The translations under genes were made by a program, and so were the position numbers. Positions 10,371-19,780 of a stretch of DNA of 64,000 bases are shown here, piece by piece. Numbering within the stretch: the first letter of the stretch is position 1; each line of letters starts with the position of its first letter. The notes under the pieces are model-generated. The model had not been told where the DNA came from. It was given only the letters and a program-made list of their open reading frames with translations, and did not search any database. The stretch covers positions 868,001 to 932,000 of the forward strand of contig NZ_CP016777.1 in NCBI RefSeq assembly GCF_002288225.1. The letters are read 5' to 3'. Origin of the DNA: Candidatus Planktophila dulcis (lineage in GTDB: Bacteria > Actinomycetota > Actinomycetes > Nanopelagicales > Nanopelagicaceae).

Positions 10371-11510
10371 CTAGAGATTGAGCGAGACGGGGTTGAGAAT
10401 GTCTGCGATAAGCAGGATTGCCGTCAGTACTACAAGCACCGCAAAGACTGTCATCGTAATTGGTGTTAGCACATTCACATCGATTCCAGCAGGTCGAGGC
10501 CTTCCACGAAGACGAGCAAAGAAGGCACGAATCTCATCTGCGATAGCAACTGCCATATGTCCACCATCGAGTGGAAGAAGTGGAAGCAAATTAAAGAGGC
10601 CAACAAAGATATTTAGACTTGCAATGAGAAGCAGGAATGTTCCAAGGCGTTCGGTGTTATTGAGCTTATTGCTGCTGACCGCATCTCCTGAAACACGTGC
10701 GGCGCCAACGATGCCAACTAGTCCATTGGGATCGCGCTTCTCATCTCCAAAGGTCTGGCGAATGAGTTGAGGAATTTTTGTGGGAAGGGAAATCAGCGCC
10801 TTAACGGATTCGCGAGTAAGAACTGCAGTGGCCCGACCTGACTCTTTCACTGATGTAAGAAGTCCCTCGCGCTTAATCCCGATCTTGGTGACAACACCCA
10901 GCATGTAACGCTTTTCAGAGGTCAGATATGTAGGAGCTGCAGTAATCGAAATCTCTTGCCCATCGCGCAGGACGGTAAATGTCAGTTCATTTCCTTCTGA
11001 GGCAGCAATCGCCTGCGAATCCTGATACCAATCAGTGACTTCTTCTCCATCAATTGCAATGATCTTATCTCCTGGCTGGAATCCAGCGGCAGCTGCTGCA
11101 GAATTTGGCGCAACCTTTGTCACATCAGAGAGAAGTGCATTAACGCCAACTCCAAAGAAGATAGAGAAGATAAGCAGGAAGCCGATTACGAAGTGGGCTG
11201 TAGAGCCTGCACCGAGAACGATTAACTTGCGCGTTGTTGTTGCGCCATAGAAAGCGCGAGATTCTTCACCTAAAGGCATCTCATCTCGTGGCGTCATTCC
11301 CTCAATACGGCAGTATCCGCCTGCAGGAATGGCTTTAATTCCGAACTCTGTTTCACCTCTAGTAAATGACCAGATGCGCTTACCGAAGCCAAGGAAGAAT
11401 TCAGTAACCTTCATATCAAAGCGTTTTGCTGTGATGTAGTGGCCGAATTCGTGCACCATGACAGATAAGAGCAGGGCTACTACAAATGCCAAAATTCCAA
11501 GAAGTTGCAT
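10371..11510 (-). CDS. rseP: Site-2 membrane metalloprotease (RseP/Rip1 family)
   Basis: Intramembrane zinc protease (M50B) that cleaves anti-sigma factors or other membrane substrates. HEFGH at residues 20-24 lies in the first membrane segment and supplies zinc ligands and the catalytic Glu. One central PDZ domain contains GFQPGDKIIAIDGEEV. A second catalytic motif, NLLPLLPLDGGHM, is near the C-terminal membrane helices. At 379 aa it matches single-PDZ actinobacterial enzymes. The dxr-rseP-ispG order is conserved; its ATG overlaps the dxr stop by one base. Confidence 0.95.
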   Translation of the reverse strand: MQLLGILAFVVALLLSVMVHEFGHYITAKRFDMKVTEFFLGFGKRIWSFTRGETEFGIKAIPAGGYCRIEGMTPRDEMPLGEESRAFYGATTTRKLIVLGAGSTAHFVIGFLLIFSIFFGVGVNALLSDVTKVAPNSAAAAAGFQPGDKIIAIDGEEVTDWYQDSQAIAASEGNELTFTVLRDGQEISITAAPTYLTSEKRYMLGVVTKIGIKREGLLTSVKESGRATAVLTRESVKALISLPTKIPQLIRQTFGDEKRDPNGLVGIVGAARVSGDAVSSNKLNNTERLGTFLLLIASLNIFVGLFNLLPLLPLDGGHMAVAIADEIRAFFARLRGRPRPAGIDVNVLTPITMTVFAVLVVLTAILLIADILNPVSLNL

Positions 11511-12655
11511 TATCCGACCTTCTTCAATAGTTCGTGAGCTGTCCGACGAGCATCATCTTCGATGGCACTGACATCAGCTAGATCTCGAAGAACACCGCTG
11601 ACGCTACCGCGCAACTTTTCCACAACTGCTGAAACCGTCTTAACAATCTCTGTGAACTTTATATCTCCATCAACAAAAGCTTGAACGGCAACTTCATTGG
11701 CAGCATTGAGTACTGCCGGTAACCCTGCCCCAATGGCGCCCACTTCACGAGCAAGTGCGATTGCTGGAAAACGCTTTGCATCAATCGGATCAAAGTTCCA
11801 GGTGTGGGATTGAGTCCAATCAATTGACTTCGTTGCACCAGGAACACGATGCGGATAGGAAAGTGCCAGCGAGATTGGCCCCTTCATATTGGGAGGCGAT
11901 CCCTGTGCAATTGTTGAACCATCCACAAATTCGACCATGGAGTGCACGACAGATTGTGGATGAATGACAGCCTCAATCTGAGAGTAGGCAACTCCAAAGA
12001 GGTAATGAGCTTCAATAATTTCAAGGCCCTTATTCATCAGCGTTGCAGAGTTAATAGAAACAACGGGACCCATAACCCAGGTTGGGTGAGCCAGTGCTTC
12101 TTGCACGGTGACGCCTGATAAATCCGCACGGTCCCTAAATGGACCACCGCTTGCAGTAAGAATTAACTTAGAAATATCTGATTTCTTCTCACCCATCAAC
12201 GCCTGCCAGATTGCAGAGTGCTCAGAGTCAACAGGAAGAAGTTGGTTCTCCTTGGCGCGAGCAAGAACCAAATCTCCACCTGCAACAAGGGATTCCTTAT
12301 TGGCAAGTGCCACACGATTATCGGCATCGAGGGCTGCAAGAGTTGGTCCAAGACCAATCGAGCCCGTAATACCGTTGAGAACAACATCGCACGAGATAGC
12401 GGCAACTTCACTAGATGCATTTGGGCCATCGACTACTTCCACTCCTGGAAGTGCCCCGCGGATAACATCGCCGTTCTTAGCAACACCAACTACCTTGACC
12501 TTAAATTTCTTAGCCTGAGCAATCAGAAGATCAGTGTTAGAACCTGCTGCGGTAAGTGCCACCACAGTAAAAAGTGTTGGGTTAGCTTCTACGATTTCAA
12601 GAGCTTGAACACCAATGGAGCCGGTGGAACCCAGAATGATGATTTCGCGCGTCAT
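11510..12655 (-). CDS. dxr: 1-deoxy-D-xylulose 5-phosphate reductoisomerase
   Basis: First committed MEP-pathway enzyme: DXP plus NADPH to MEP. The NADPH-binding motif GSTGSIGVQALEI is at residues 9-21. Catalytic/metal-binding motifs include DSEHSAIWQAL and SAT-LMNKGLE-type residues. Length 381 aa is normal. Its ATG overlaps the potC TGA (ATGA), so translation is coupled to the polyamine transporter genes rather than to rlmN, its usual upstream neighbour in Actinobacteria. Confidence 0.97.
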   Translation of the reverse strand: MTREIIILGSTGSIGVQALEIVEANPTLFTVVALTAAGSNTDLLIAQAKKFKVKVVGVAKNGDVIRGALPGVEVVDGPNASSEVAAISCDVVLNGITGSIGLGPTLAALDADNRVALANKESLVAGGDLVLARAKENQLLPVDSEHSAIWQALMGEKKSDISKLILTASGGPFRDRADLSGVTVQEALAHPTWVMGPVVSINSATLMNKGLEIIEAHYLFGVAYSQIEAVIHPQSVVHSMVEFVDGSTIAQGSPPNMKGPISLALSYPHRVPGATKSIDWTQSHTWNFDPIDAKRFPAIALAREVGAIGAGLPAVLNAANEVAVQAFVDGDIKFTEIVKTVSAVVEKLRGSVSGVLRDLADVSAIEDDARRTAHELLKKVG

Positions 12656-13446
12656 GAAACTTTGCGCTTGCGACCCACAAATTGTCCGATGATGACAATA
12701 GCAAGTGCGAGGAAGAACATCGCAGAACCAATGACATTTGCTTGCGCCGGAATACCGCGGGCTGCAGATGTATAGACAAACTTAGGAAAAGTCGTCATGG
12801 TGCCTGAGTTGAAGTTGGTAATGATGAAATCATCGAAGGACAAGCTAAAGGCCAGAAGTGCAGCAGCTGCGATACCAGGAGCCACCAATGGCAAGGTCAC
12901 TCGGCGGAAAGTCTCGCGCTCATTGGCATAGAGATCCATGGCAGCTTGCTCTAGTCGAGGATCAAGGCTTGCAATACGCGCCTTCACTGTAACCACAACG
13001 AATGAAACACAGAAAAGAACATGTGCAATCACAGTAGGCCAGAAACCTGGATTGATCTTAAAGACAAGAAAGAGTGAGAGAAGAGATGCACCGAGAACGA
13101 TTTCAGGTGTTGCCATCGGTAGGAAGATCAGCAGGTTAGTAGTTGAGCGTCCCTTAAATTTATGTCGACCGAGTGCAAATGCAATCATCGTGCCAAGAAT
13201 TGTTGAGAATACGGTTGCAAGAAAGCCAATCTTGATCGAGTTACCGAGTGCGCTACAAATCTCTGGTGCTCCACAAGGGTTCTTCCAATTATCGAAGGTA
13301 AATCCCTTCCACACCAAGTTGCTCTTGCCTGAATCGTTAAAGGAGAAGGCAAATGTGTATGCAACAGGGATAAAGAGGTAGGTGAAGGCAACGACTGCAT
13401 AGATACGGATGAGGTTGCGCCCAAACCAGCGAGATAACTTCTTCAT
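12652..13446 (-). CDS. potC: Spermidine/putrescine ABC transporter permease PotC
   Basis: Second inner-membrane permease of a PotABCD-type importer. The 264 aa form about six membrane helices. The EAA loop that docks the ATPase is seen as AAMDLYANERETFRRVTLPLVAPGIAAA near residue 180. The start overlaps the potB stop by 4 nt, and its own stop overlaps dxr. Gene order potD-potA-potB-potC and protein similarity by eye support polyamine import, although the exact polyamine cannot be deduced. Confidence 0.92.
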   Translation of the reverse strand: MKKLSRWFGRNLIRIYAVVAFTYLFIPVAYTFAFSFNDSGKSNLVWKGFTFDNWKNPCGAPEICSALGNSIKIGFLATVFSTILGTMIAFALGRHKFKGRSTTNLLIFLPMATPEIVLGASLLSLFLVFKINPGFWPTVIAHVLFCVSFVVVTVKARIASLDPRLEQAAMDLYANERETFRRVTLPLVAPGIAAAALLAFSLSFDDFIITNFNSGTMTTFPKFVYTSAARGIPAQANVIGSAMFFLALAIVIIGQFVGRKRKVS

Positions 13447-14291
13447 ACAAGCTCCTCAGTTCCGGCCTTGCGGACATAGACCGTCACAAGTATCAAGATG
13501 GCAGCCATCAAGGTAAATGAGAGCGCTGCAGCTGTTGGGTAATCAACGATCTTGAAGTAGCGAGACTCAATAACATTTCCCAGCATCTTCGTCTGCGGAC
13601 TACCAAGAATTGCAGCGTTGACATAGTCACCAGCTGCTGGAATAAAGGTAAGTAGCGTTCCTGCAACAACACCTGGCATGGATAGTGGCAGAGTCACTTT
13701 GCGAAAAGTTGTAAACCCATTTGCATAGAGATCCCCAGATGCCTCAAGTGTGCGAGGGTCGATGCGATCGATGGATGCATAGAGCGGCAAAGTCATAAAT
13801 GGAAGGAAGTTATAGGTCATACCCGCAACGACTGCAAAGGCGCTGGATGTGAGGGTTGTGCTCTCGGAGATGATTCCAAAGGTTCGAAGCGTTGGAACGA
13901 CAAAGCCCTCTTCACCAAGAATCTGCTTCCATGCAATGGTACGGAGCAAGAAGGATGTAAAGAACGGGGCGACTACCAAGACGAGCATGAAGTTCTTGTA
14001 CTTGCCACCCTTAAATGCAATTGCGTAAGCCAGTGGATAGGCAATCGCTAAAGCTACAACTGTTGCAATCGTTGCATAGAGAAAGGAGCGACCAAACTGT
14101 TCTCTATTTTCCACAAATGCATCGATGTAATTCTGAAAACGGAAAGTCTGTTCGTATTGGCCTGTATCTCCCCCACCGACTGGTGTCTGTGTAGAAGTTT
14201 GCGCAAGGTTAAAGAGGGGAAGGAGAAAGAAGGTAAAGAGGAACCCCATCCCCGGTATGAGCAGGAGATAAGGAGTACTTATTTTCTTCAC
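13443..14291 (-). CDS. potB: Spermidine/putrescine ABC transporter permease PotB
   Basis: First permease subunit, 282 aa, with an N-terminal membrane helix followed by a periplasmic-side loop rich in Thr, Gln and Gly (QTSTQTPVGGGDTGQYEQT), then five more helices. The EAA loop is ASGDLYANGFTTFRKVTLPLSMPGVVAG near residue 185. Overlaps of 4 nt with both potA and potC show tight translational coupling for stoichiometric assembly. Paired with PotC it forms the membrane channel. Confidence 0.92.
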   Translation of the reverse strand: MKKISTPYLLLIPGMGFLFTFFLLPLFNLAQTSTQTPVGGGDTGQYEQTFRFQNYIDAFVENREQFGRSFLYATIATVVALAIAYPLAYAIAFKGGKYKNFMLVLVVAPFFTSFLLRTIAWKQILGEEGFVVPTLRTFGIISESTTLTSSAFAVVAGMTYNFLPFMTLPLYASIDRIDPRTLEASGDLYANGFTTFRKVTLPLSMPGVVAGTLLTFIPAAGDYVNAAILGSPQTKMLGNVIESRYFKIVDYPTAAALSFTLMAAILILVTVYVRKAGTEELV

Positions 14292-15439
14292 TCGTCGTCC
14301 AGATCCTCATCAGGGTTCACTTCTGTCCCAGCCTCAGCATCTTCATCACCGCGAAGACCAAATGTGAAGATTGGCTCCCATGAGATATTGACTGGCTCTC
14401 CCACGCTAAATGGTGCAACGCCATCATCATTTTGCTCAAAGACCATCAGCTCTTGTCCCCATGGCATCAACACTTGGTACTGAGTTGAAACACCAATGTA
14501 TGAAACATCTTCAACTTTGCCACCTGTAAGAATATTTCCATGGGTTTGAGTCTCAAGGCGAGAGATACGAAACTTCTCAGGGCGAATACCTGCATAGATT
14601 GAGTTATCCACGCCATGTGAGCGATCTTTCTGCAGCGAAATCTTCTGTCCGAAGAGATCGACAATCTGATTGGCTCCATCATTGCCAGAGACAGTTCCCT
14701 TAATCAGGTTTGACTGACCAAGGAAGTTAGCAACAAATGCAGTCTCTGGATTGTCATACAAATCTGCAGGAGAGCCCATCTGTTCGATCTTGCCCTCATT
14801 CATCACAGCGATGGTGTCAGCCATTGTCATGGCCTCTTCCTGATCGTGAGTAACGTGAACGAATGTGATTCCCACTTCTTTCTGGATCCACTTCAACTCA
14901 ATCTGCATCTGACGACGCAGTTTGAGATCGAGCGCTCCGAGTGGTTCATCAAGGAGGAGAAGTGCGGGGCGGTTCACGATGGCGCGAGCAAGTGCGATGC
15001 GCTGCTGTTGTCCGCCGGATAACTGCGTTGGCTTACGTTGTGCCAAATGTGGAAGTTCAACAAGATCTAGTGCTTTATTGACCGCATCATCCACATCTTT
15101 GATTCCGCGACGGCGAAGACCGAATGCGATATTTTCAAAGATTGTTAGATGTGGAAAGAGGGCGTAGTTTTGAAAGACAGTATTGATAGGACGCTGATAA
15201 GGCTTAGTATCCGTAATATCTGTTTCACCCAATGCAATGGTGCCCTGGGTTGGTTCTTCAAGACCTGCAATCATTCGAAGAGTTGTTGTCTTGCCACACC
15301 CAGAAGGTCCAAGTAAAGCGAAGAATGAACCTTTGGGTATGACAAGTGACAAATCATCTACAGCAGTGAAATCACCATATGACTTGGTGAGATTCGAAAG
15401 CTTGAGATCTCCTCGTGCACCTCTTGCAGTATCTGACAC
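14288..15439 (-). CDS. potA: Spermidine/putrescine ABC transporter ATPase PotA
   Basis: Energises the importer. The Walker A motif GPSGCGKTT is near residue 44-52, the signature LSGGQQQRIALARA near 140, and Walker B LLLLDEPLGALD near 160. The H-loop (VTHDQEEAM) follows. A C-terminal TOBE domain occupies about 240-350, then an acidic tail (GDEDAEAGTEVNPDEDLDDE). It is 383 aa, slightly long because of the tail. The potD stop codon ends one base upstream of its start. Confidence 0.95.
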   Translation of the reverse strand: MSDTARGARGDLKLSNLTKSYGDFTAVDDLSLVIPKGSFFALLGPSGCGKTTTLRMIAGLEEPTQGTIALGETDITDTKPYQRPINTVFQNYALFPHLTIFENIAFGLRRRGIKDVDDAVNKALDLVELPHLAQRKPTQLSGGQQQRIALARAIVNRPALLLLDEPLGALDLKLRRQMQIELKWIQKEVGITFVHVTHDQEEAMTMADTIAVMNEGKIEQMGSPADLYDNPETAFVANFLGQSNLIKGTVSGNDGANQIVDLFGQKISLQKDRSHGVDNSIYAGIRPEKFRISRLETQTHGNILTGGKVEDVSYIGVSTQYQVLMPWGQELMVFEQNDDGVAPFSVGEPVNISWEPIFTFGLRGDEDAEAGTEVNPDEDLDDE

Positions 15440-16609
15440 TTAGTTGCCGGCGGCCTTCTGGAAAGCCTCGGTCCATGTTGTCTCTTCAGTTGGTGTGAGA
15501 GAACGGAAAACGCTCAAGTTCGCCATTGTCTTCGCACTTGGGAAGATGAATTCACTCTTTGCTAGATCTGGATCAATCTTCTCCATCTCAGCTTGTGCAC
15601 CCTTAACAGGACATACGTAGTTCACATATGCAGCAACTTCAGCTGCAACAGATGGCTCGTAGTAGTAGTTAATGAGCTTTTCAGTATTTGCCTTAGCTTC
15701 GGCAGTCACAGTTGATGGAATCATCATGTTATCGCCTGAGATTGTTCCGCCTGATTCTGGGATAGCGAAGTCAAACTTGCCTTCATTTTCAGATTTGAGA
15801 ATAAACATATCGCCCGACCAACCGATAACAGCTGTGGCATCTCCTGATGTGAGATCTTCAGCGTATTCGTTGCCCTTAACTCCACGAATCCAGCCATCTG
15901 CAATCTTCTTAGCAAGGAAGTCGACAGCGTTCATGAATTGATCTTCTGTCACAGTTGCAAGGCTGACGCCCTGTGAGCGAAGAATAATTCCGACGGTGTC
16001 GCGCATTTCAGAGAGAACAACGATCTTTCCCTTATTTCCTGGTGAGAAGAGATCATCGAGTGTGCGAATACCCTTTGGGTTCTTGGCTGTATTCCAACCG
16101 AAACCACCCATGATGCCCTGCCATGTCAATGAACTTTCACGCTTTGGATCAAATGATGGGCTTGCAAGTGTGTCGAGAATATTTGAGGCGTTAGGAATAT
16201 TTGCTGCATCAAACTTCTGTGTGTATCCAAGACGGATCCAACGAGCTGACATCCAGTCTGTTGGGCAGACAAGGTCATAGCCAATATCTTTTCCAAGCTT
16301 GAGCTGTGCTTGTACTTTTCCGAAGAACTCATCGTTATCGTTGTAATCTTCAAAGTACTTAACATCAATGCCAGTCTCTTTAGTAAATGCTTCAAGAGTT
16401 GGGTACTTCTTACCTGAGTCATCAACATCAAGGTAGAGAGGCCAGTTGCCCCAGCGGACAGCGTTCGATGAATCTGAACCTCCGCCAAATCCACAGGATG
16501 CGAGCGCACCTGCTCCAGCTACTGCACCTGCACCTGCAAGTACTGTGCGACGTGAAACTTTTGATTGAAGAATTGAACGTGCTTCTTGTGAGAGTGGTTG
16601 CTTAGCCAT
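15440..16609 (-). CDS. potD: Polyamine-binding lipoprotein PotD, Tat-exported
   Basis: Extracytoplasmic substrate-binding protein of the importer, 389 aa. The N-terminus combines a twin-arginine motif (SRRTVLAGAG, R20-R21) with a lipobox LASC whose Cys39 would be lipid-anchored, so it is a predicted Tat lipoprotein. The mature part resembles PotD/PotF: WGNWPLYLD near residue 55 is the typical first strand, with DYNDNDEFF after it. A clear AAGGAG precedes the ATG by 9 nt. Upstream are a good promoter and a large inverted repeat. Confidence 0.93.
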   Translation of the reverse strand: MAKQPLSQEARSILQSKVSRRTVLAGAGAVAGAGALASCGFGGGSDSSNAVRWGNWPLYLDVDDSGKKYPTLEAFTKETGIDVKYFEDYNDNDEFFGKVQAQLKLGKDIGYDLVCPTDWMSARWIRLGYTQKFDAANIPNASNILDTLASPSFDPKRESSLTWQGIMGGFGWNTAKNPKGIRTLDDLFSPGNKGKIVVLSEMRDTVGIILRSQGVSLATVTEDQFMNAVDFLAKKIADGWIRGVKGNEYAEDLTSGDATAVIGWSGDMFILKSENEGKFDFAIPESGGTISGDNMMIPSTVTAEAKANTEKLINYYYEPSVAAEVAAYVNYVCPVKGAQAEMEKIDPDLAKSEFIFPSAKTMANLSVFRSLTPTEETTWTEAFQKAAGN

Positions 16610-16658
16610 GTGGCGGGCTCCTTTTTATGCCGGTGTAAGGGACGGTGTTGCAGGGCTC

Positions 16659-16687
16659 ATTATGTAACCATTTTGAGGGTGAGCCAA
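16659..16687 (-). promoter_or_regulatory. Promoter of potD-potA-potB-potC(-dxr)
   Basis: On the minus strand TTGGCT (16682-16687) and CATAAT (16659-16664) are separated by exactly 17 nt, a good housekeeping-type promoter. It would give potD a leader of about 45 nt containing AAGGAG. Confidence 0.6.
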
Positions 16688-16688
16688 A

Positions 16689-16720
16689 CCTAAATCGAGG
16701 AAATCTTCCTGTGATTTAGG
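16689..16720. repeat. Nested inverted repeat between the ALDH gene and the potD promoter
   Basis: CCTAAATC (16689-16696) and GATTTAGG (16713-16720) are perfect 8-nt inverted arms. Nested within them are AGGAA and TTCCT (16698-16702 and 16706-16710), around a 3-nt loop. It starts 8 nt after the dehydrogenase stop codon and ends one base before the potD -35 box. It could be a terminator for the dehydrogenase mRNA (no strong U tract follows) or an operator for the pot genes. Confidence 0.6.
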
Positions 16721-16727
16721 GCTGGGG

Positions 16728-18155
16728 TTAGGCGTTGAGGTTGGTCATCACATGCTTGATGCGGGTGTAATCCTCAAAGCCGTAGTTGGAGAGATCCTTG
16801 CCGTAGCCGCTTCGCTTAAAGCCTCCATGTGGCATTTCAGCAACGATAGGGATGTGGGTATTAATCCAGACGCAGCCGAAGTCAAAGGCCTTGGACATGC
16901 GCATCGCACGGGCATGGTCCTTGGTCCAGACAGATGAGGCCAGGCCGTAGTCGACGCCATTAGACATCGCAACTGCTTGCTCTTCATCTTTAAACTTCTG
17001 GATGGTGATGACTGGTCCGAAGATTTCAGATTGAATCAACTCATCGCTCTGGGTCAGATCTGCAATCACTGTAGGGGCAACAAAGTAGCCGGGAAGGTTG
17101 GTTGGTTGGCCACCAGCGACAATGCGAGCATGTGATGGTGTGCGAGAGATAAATCCTGAGACACGTTCAAATTGGGATGCATTATTGACCGGCCCCACAA
17201 TCACATCTTCATCAGGCATACCCATGCCGATGTGGTTAGTTGCCTGATCTGCAAGTAACTTCACCATCTCCTCATAGACACCTTCTTGCACAAGGACGCG
17301 AGTAGCTGCTGTGCAATCTTGACCTGAGTTGAAGAATCCTGCGATAGCAATTCCTTCAGCTGCTGCCTGAAGATCTGCATCGTTAAAGACAACAACCGGT
17401 GCCTTGCCACCTAGTTCTAGGTGAACGCGCTTGAGTGATTTCGATGCAGCAGATGCCACTTCCATACCTGCGCGCACAGAACCTGTTACTGAAACCATCG
17501 CAGGTGTTGCGTGGTCAACCAGTGCAGCACCTGTTGCACGCTCTCCAGCAATAACGTTGATAACGCCATCAGGAAGAAATTCACCCATGATCTGTGCCAT
17601 AAAGAGAGTTGTAACAGGTGTTGTATCCGAAGGCTTAAGAACCACAGTATTTCCTGCAGCAATGGCAGGTGCCCACTTCCAGACAGCCATCATCATTGGG
17701 TAGTTCCATGGTGTTACCTGTGCGCAGACACCGATTGGTTCGCGGCGAATAAATGAAGTCATGCCGTGCATATATTCACCAGCAGAGCGGCCTTCAAGAT
17801 TTCGAGCAGCACCTGCAAAGAAGCGAATCTGATCCACCATGGGTGGCATTTCCTCCGATGCAGTCAGGCTCTTTGGCTTTCCACAATTTTCTGACTCTAA
17901 GTTAACGAATTCATCTGCTCGAGCCTCAATGGCATCTGCAATCTTGAGTAGTGCGCGCTGGCGCTCTGAAGGAGTGGAATCGCGCCATCCAGGAAAGGCC
18001 TCACTTGCTGCCTTCATCGCCTTATCAATATCTGCAGCGTTCGACTTGGGAGCGGTGGCAAAGGCAACACCTGTTGAAGGGTTGATCAGTGTTGTGGTCT
18101 CACCTGATGCTCCATCAACTGATTTTCCATTGATGAAATTCTGTAACTTCTTCAC
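16728..18155 (-). CDS. Aldehyde dehydrogenase, probably gamma-aminobutyraldehyde type
   Basis: NAD(P)-dependent oxidation of an aldehyde to its acid. The 475-aa protein has the Rossmann/substrate motifs VTPWNYPMMM (148-156), the general base E247 in HLELGGKAP and the nucleophile C281 in GQDCTAATR. That GQDCTA context is typical of gamma-aminobutyraldehyde dehydrogenases (PatD/YdcW group), which act in putrescine breakdown to GABA. The adjacent pot importer supports this. Substrate is inferred, not proven; betaine-aldehyde or succinate-semialdehyde activity remains possible. GTG start, 3 nt after the DinB-fold gene. Confidence 0.85.
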   Translation of the reverse strand: MKKLQNFINGKSVDGASGETTTLINPSTGVAFATAPKSNAADIDKAMKAASEAFPGWRDSTPSERQRALLKIADAIEARADEFVNLESENCGKPKSLTASEEMPPMVDQIRFFAGAARNLEGRSAGEYMHGMTSFIRREPIGVCAQVTPWNYPMMMAVWKWAPAIAAGNTVVLKPSDTTPVTTLFMAQIMGEFLPDGVINVIAGERATGAALVDHATPAMVSVTGSVRAGMEVASAASKSLKRVHLELGGKAPVVVFNDADLQAAAEGIAIAGFFNSGQDCTAATRVLVQEGVYEEMVKLLADQATNHIGMGMPDEDVIVGPVNNASQFERVSGFISRTPSHARIVAGGQPTNLPGYFVAPTVIADLTQSDELIQSEIFGPVITIQKFKDEEQAVAMSNGVDYGLASSVWTKDHARAMRMSKAFDFGCVWINTHIPIVAEMPHGGFKRSGYGKDLSNYGFEDYTRIKHVMTNLNA

Positions 18156-18158
18156 CTT

Positions 18159-18638
18159 TTATGCCTGACCCTTCGTTGCGCGAACCATCTGATCACCATG
18201 ATCGTATGGGTGTTTTGTATAAGTCTCGAGCCAGCGAGCAACAGAGTACTTACCCGCTTCTGTGTGTTCACCAAATTTTTCCAGATCACTCTCTTCTAAG
18301 CGCTTGACCACATCAAGGGAGGCAGCACGAACCGCTGCATAGACAGCGATGGAATTTGCAACATCGCCATCTGCATATGCAAGCTTTGCCTCATTTGCCC
18401 AAGCAGCTTCGTCATAACCTTGAATAATCGAACCTTCAGGTTCAGCAATAAGTCGACGAAGGCGCGCATAGGACTGAGCTTCAGAATCTGCCATGTGGTG
18501 AATACATTGACGAGCAGACCATTCATTCTCGGCGTGAACATCCATGAGTTCTGGTGTTACTGCGCGAGCGAGATTGAGAAAATACTGTGATGCTGCTTCA
18601 TATGCTGCAGCTGCTTCCTTTAAATCCACGGATGTCAT
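18159..18638 (-). CDS. DinB/YfiT-like putative metalloenzyme
   Basis: A 159-aa protein with the four-helix DinB fold. Candidate metal ligands are the His residues of CIHHMADSEAQSYARLR (about residues 46-48) and of HPYDHGDQM near the C-terminus, in the spacing usual for the DinB superfamily. Many members are thiol-dependent S-transferases (mycothiol or bacillithiol linked), but the function here is unknown. It starts the dehydrogenase transcript, with TAGTAT 7 nt before the ATG. The rlmN stop lies 15 nt upstream. Confidence 0.8.
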   Translation of the reverse strand: MTSVDLKEAAAAYEAASQYFLNLARAVTPELMDVHAENEWSARQCIHHMADSEAQSYARLRRLIAEPEGSIIQGYDEAAWANEAKLAYADGDVANSIAVYAAVRAASLDVVKRLEESDLEKFGEHTEAGKYSVARWLETYTKHPYDHGDQMVRATKGQA

Positions 18639-18645
18639 GGAAGTG

Positions 18646-18651
18646 ATACTA
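18646..18651 (-). promoter_or_regulatory. Candidate -10 for leaderless DinB-fold gene mRNA
   Basis: TAGTAT on the minus strand ends 7 nt before the ATG; no Shine-Dalgarno sequence is present. It lies in the short rlmN-DinB spacer and would give the polyamine-side module its own transcript. Confidence 0.4.
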
Positions 18652-18652
18652 G

Positions 18653-19780
18653 TTAAATCTTTTCCTTTTCACTAGCGGCAAGTTGGCCGCAGGCCCCATC
18701 AATTTCACGGCCTCGCGTATCGCGCACAGTCACCGGAACTCCATAGCCTTCAAGGATTCTTACAAACTCTGCTTCATCTTCGCGGCGAGATGCCGTCCAC
18801 TTCGACCCAGGTGTTGGGTTCAGTGGAATCAAGTTCACATGCGCATTGCGGTTTTTGAGCAATCGACCCAATAAATCTGAGCGCCATGATTGATCATTGA
18901 TATCACGAATCAGTGCATATTCAATGGAGTATCGACGACCCGTCTTCTTCTCATAGGCATCAGCTGCTGCCAATACCTCACGGACATTAAAGCGATTATT
19001 GATTGGAACAAGGCTGTCGCGCAGTTCATCATCTGGCGTGTGAAGGGAAACTGCCAGGGTGCAGTTAATGCCTTCATCCATCAGCTTTTCAATTCCAGGA
19101 ACGAGTCCCACAGTTGAGACAACGACTGAGCGAGCTGAGATTCCAAGGCCATCCGGGTTGGGATCTGTGATGTTACGAAGTGTGCGAACGACTGCGTTGT
19201 AGTTAGCAAGCGGTTCGCCCATTCCCATAAAGACAATGTTGGAAAGTCGAGTCGGTCCCCCAGGCATTTCACCATTGGCGCATGCACGAGCTGCAGCAAC
19301 GATCTGATCGGTGATTTCACCTGCTGAGAGATTACGAGTGAGCCCTGCTTGCCCTGTTGCACAGAATGGACAGTTCATGCCACATCCAGCTTGAGATGAA
19401 ATACAAACAGTTGTGCGATCTGTGTAACGCATGAGGACAGATTCAACGAGAACTCCATCATGGAGCTTCCATAAATCCTTACGAGTCATTCCGCCATCTG
19501 TGGTGCGCGTAGTAACGAGTTCAATAAGTTTTGGAGTCAGAGCCTGCGCAATAGATTGACGCTCTGCAGCGGGAATATCTGTCCACTCATCTGGCTCATT
19601 GGACAGATGAGTGAAGTAATGCGTTGCTACCTGTGCGGCGCGAAATGGTTGGAAACCAAGTTCCTTCGCAAATGCTTTACGCTCTGCCGGAGCAAAATCA
19701 GCTAAATGCTTCGGTGCTTTCTTGCGCTGTACTGGTTCATCAAAGACTAATTTAAGTTCTGTCGGACGTTCAGTTGTCAT
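18653..19780 (-). CDS. rlmN: 23S rRNA A2503 / tRNA A37 methyltransferase RlmN
   Basis: Radical-SAM enzyme that methylates C2 of A2503 in 23S rRNA and of A37 in some tRNAs. The cluster motif C-x3-C-x2-C is at C133, C137 and C140 ([13 protein letters not shown]). [10 protein letters not shown] and the C-terminal GACGQLA Cys (the methyl-carrying residue) are visible. At 375 aa it is a normal RlmN. The start overlaps the cdsA stop by 4 nt, continuing the pyrH-frr-cdsA-rlmN order. Confidence 0.96.
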   Translation of the reverse strand: MTTERPTELKLVFDEPVQRKKAPKHLADFAPAERKAFAKELGFQPFRAAQVATHYFTHLSNEPDEWTDIPAAERQSIAQALTPKLIELVTTRTTDGGMTRKDLWKLHDGVLVESVLMRYTDRTTVCISSQAGCGMNCPFCATGQAGLTRNLSAGEITDQIVAAARACANGEMPGGPTRLSNIVFMGMGEPLANYNAVVRTLRNITDPNPDGLGISARSVVVSTVGLVPGIEKLMDEGINCTLAVSLHTPDDELRDSLVPINNRFNVREVLAAADAYEKKTGRRYSIEYALIRDINDQSWRSDLLGRLLKNRNAHVNLIPLNPTPGSKWTASRREDEAEFVRILEGYGVPVTVRDTRGREIDGACGQLAASEKEKI

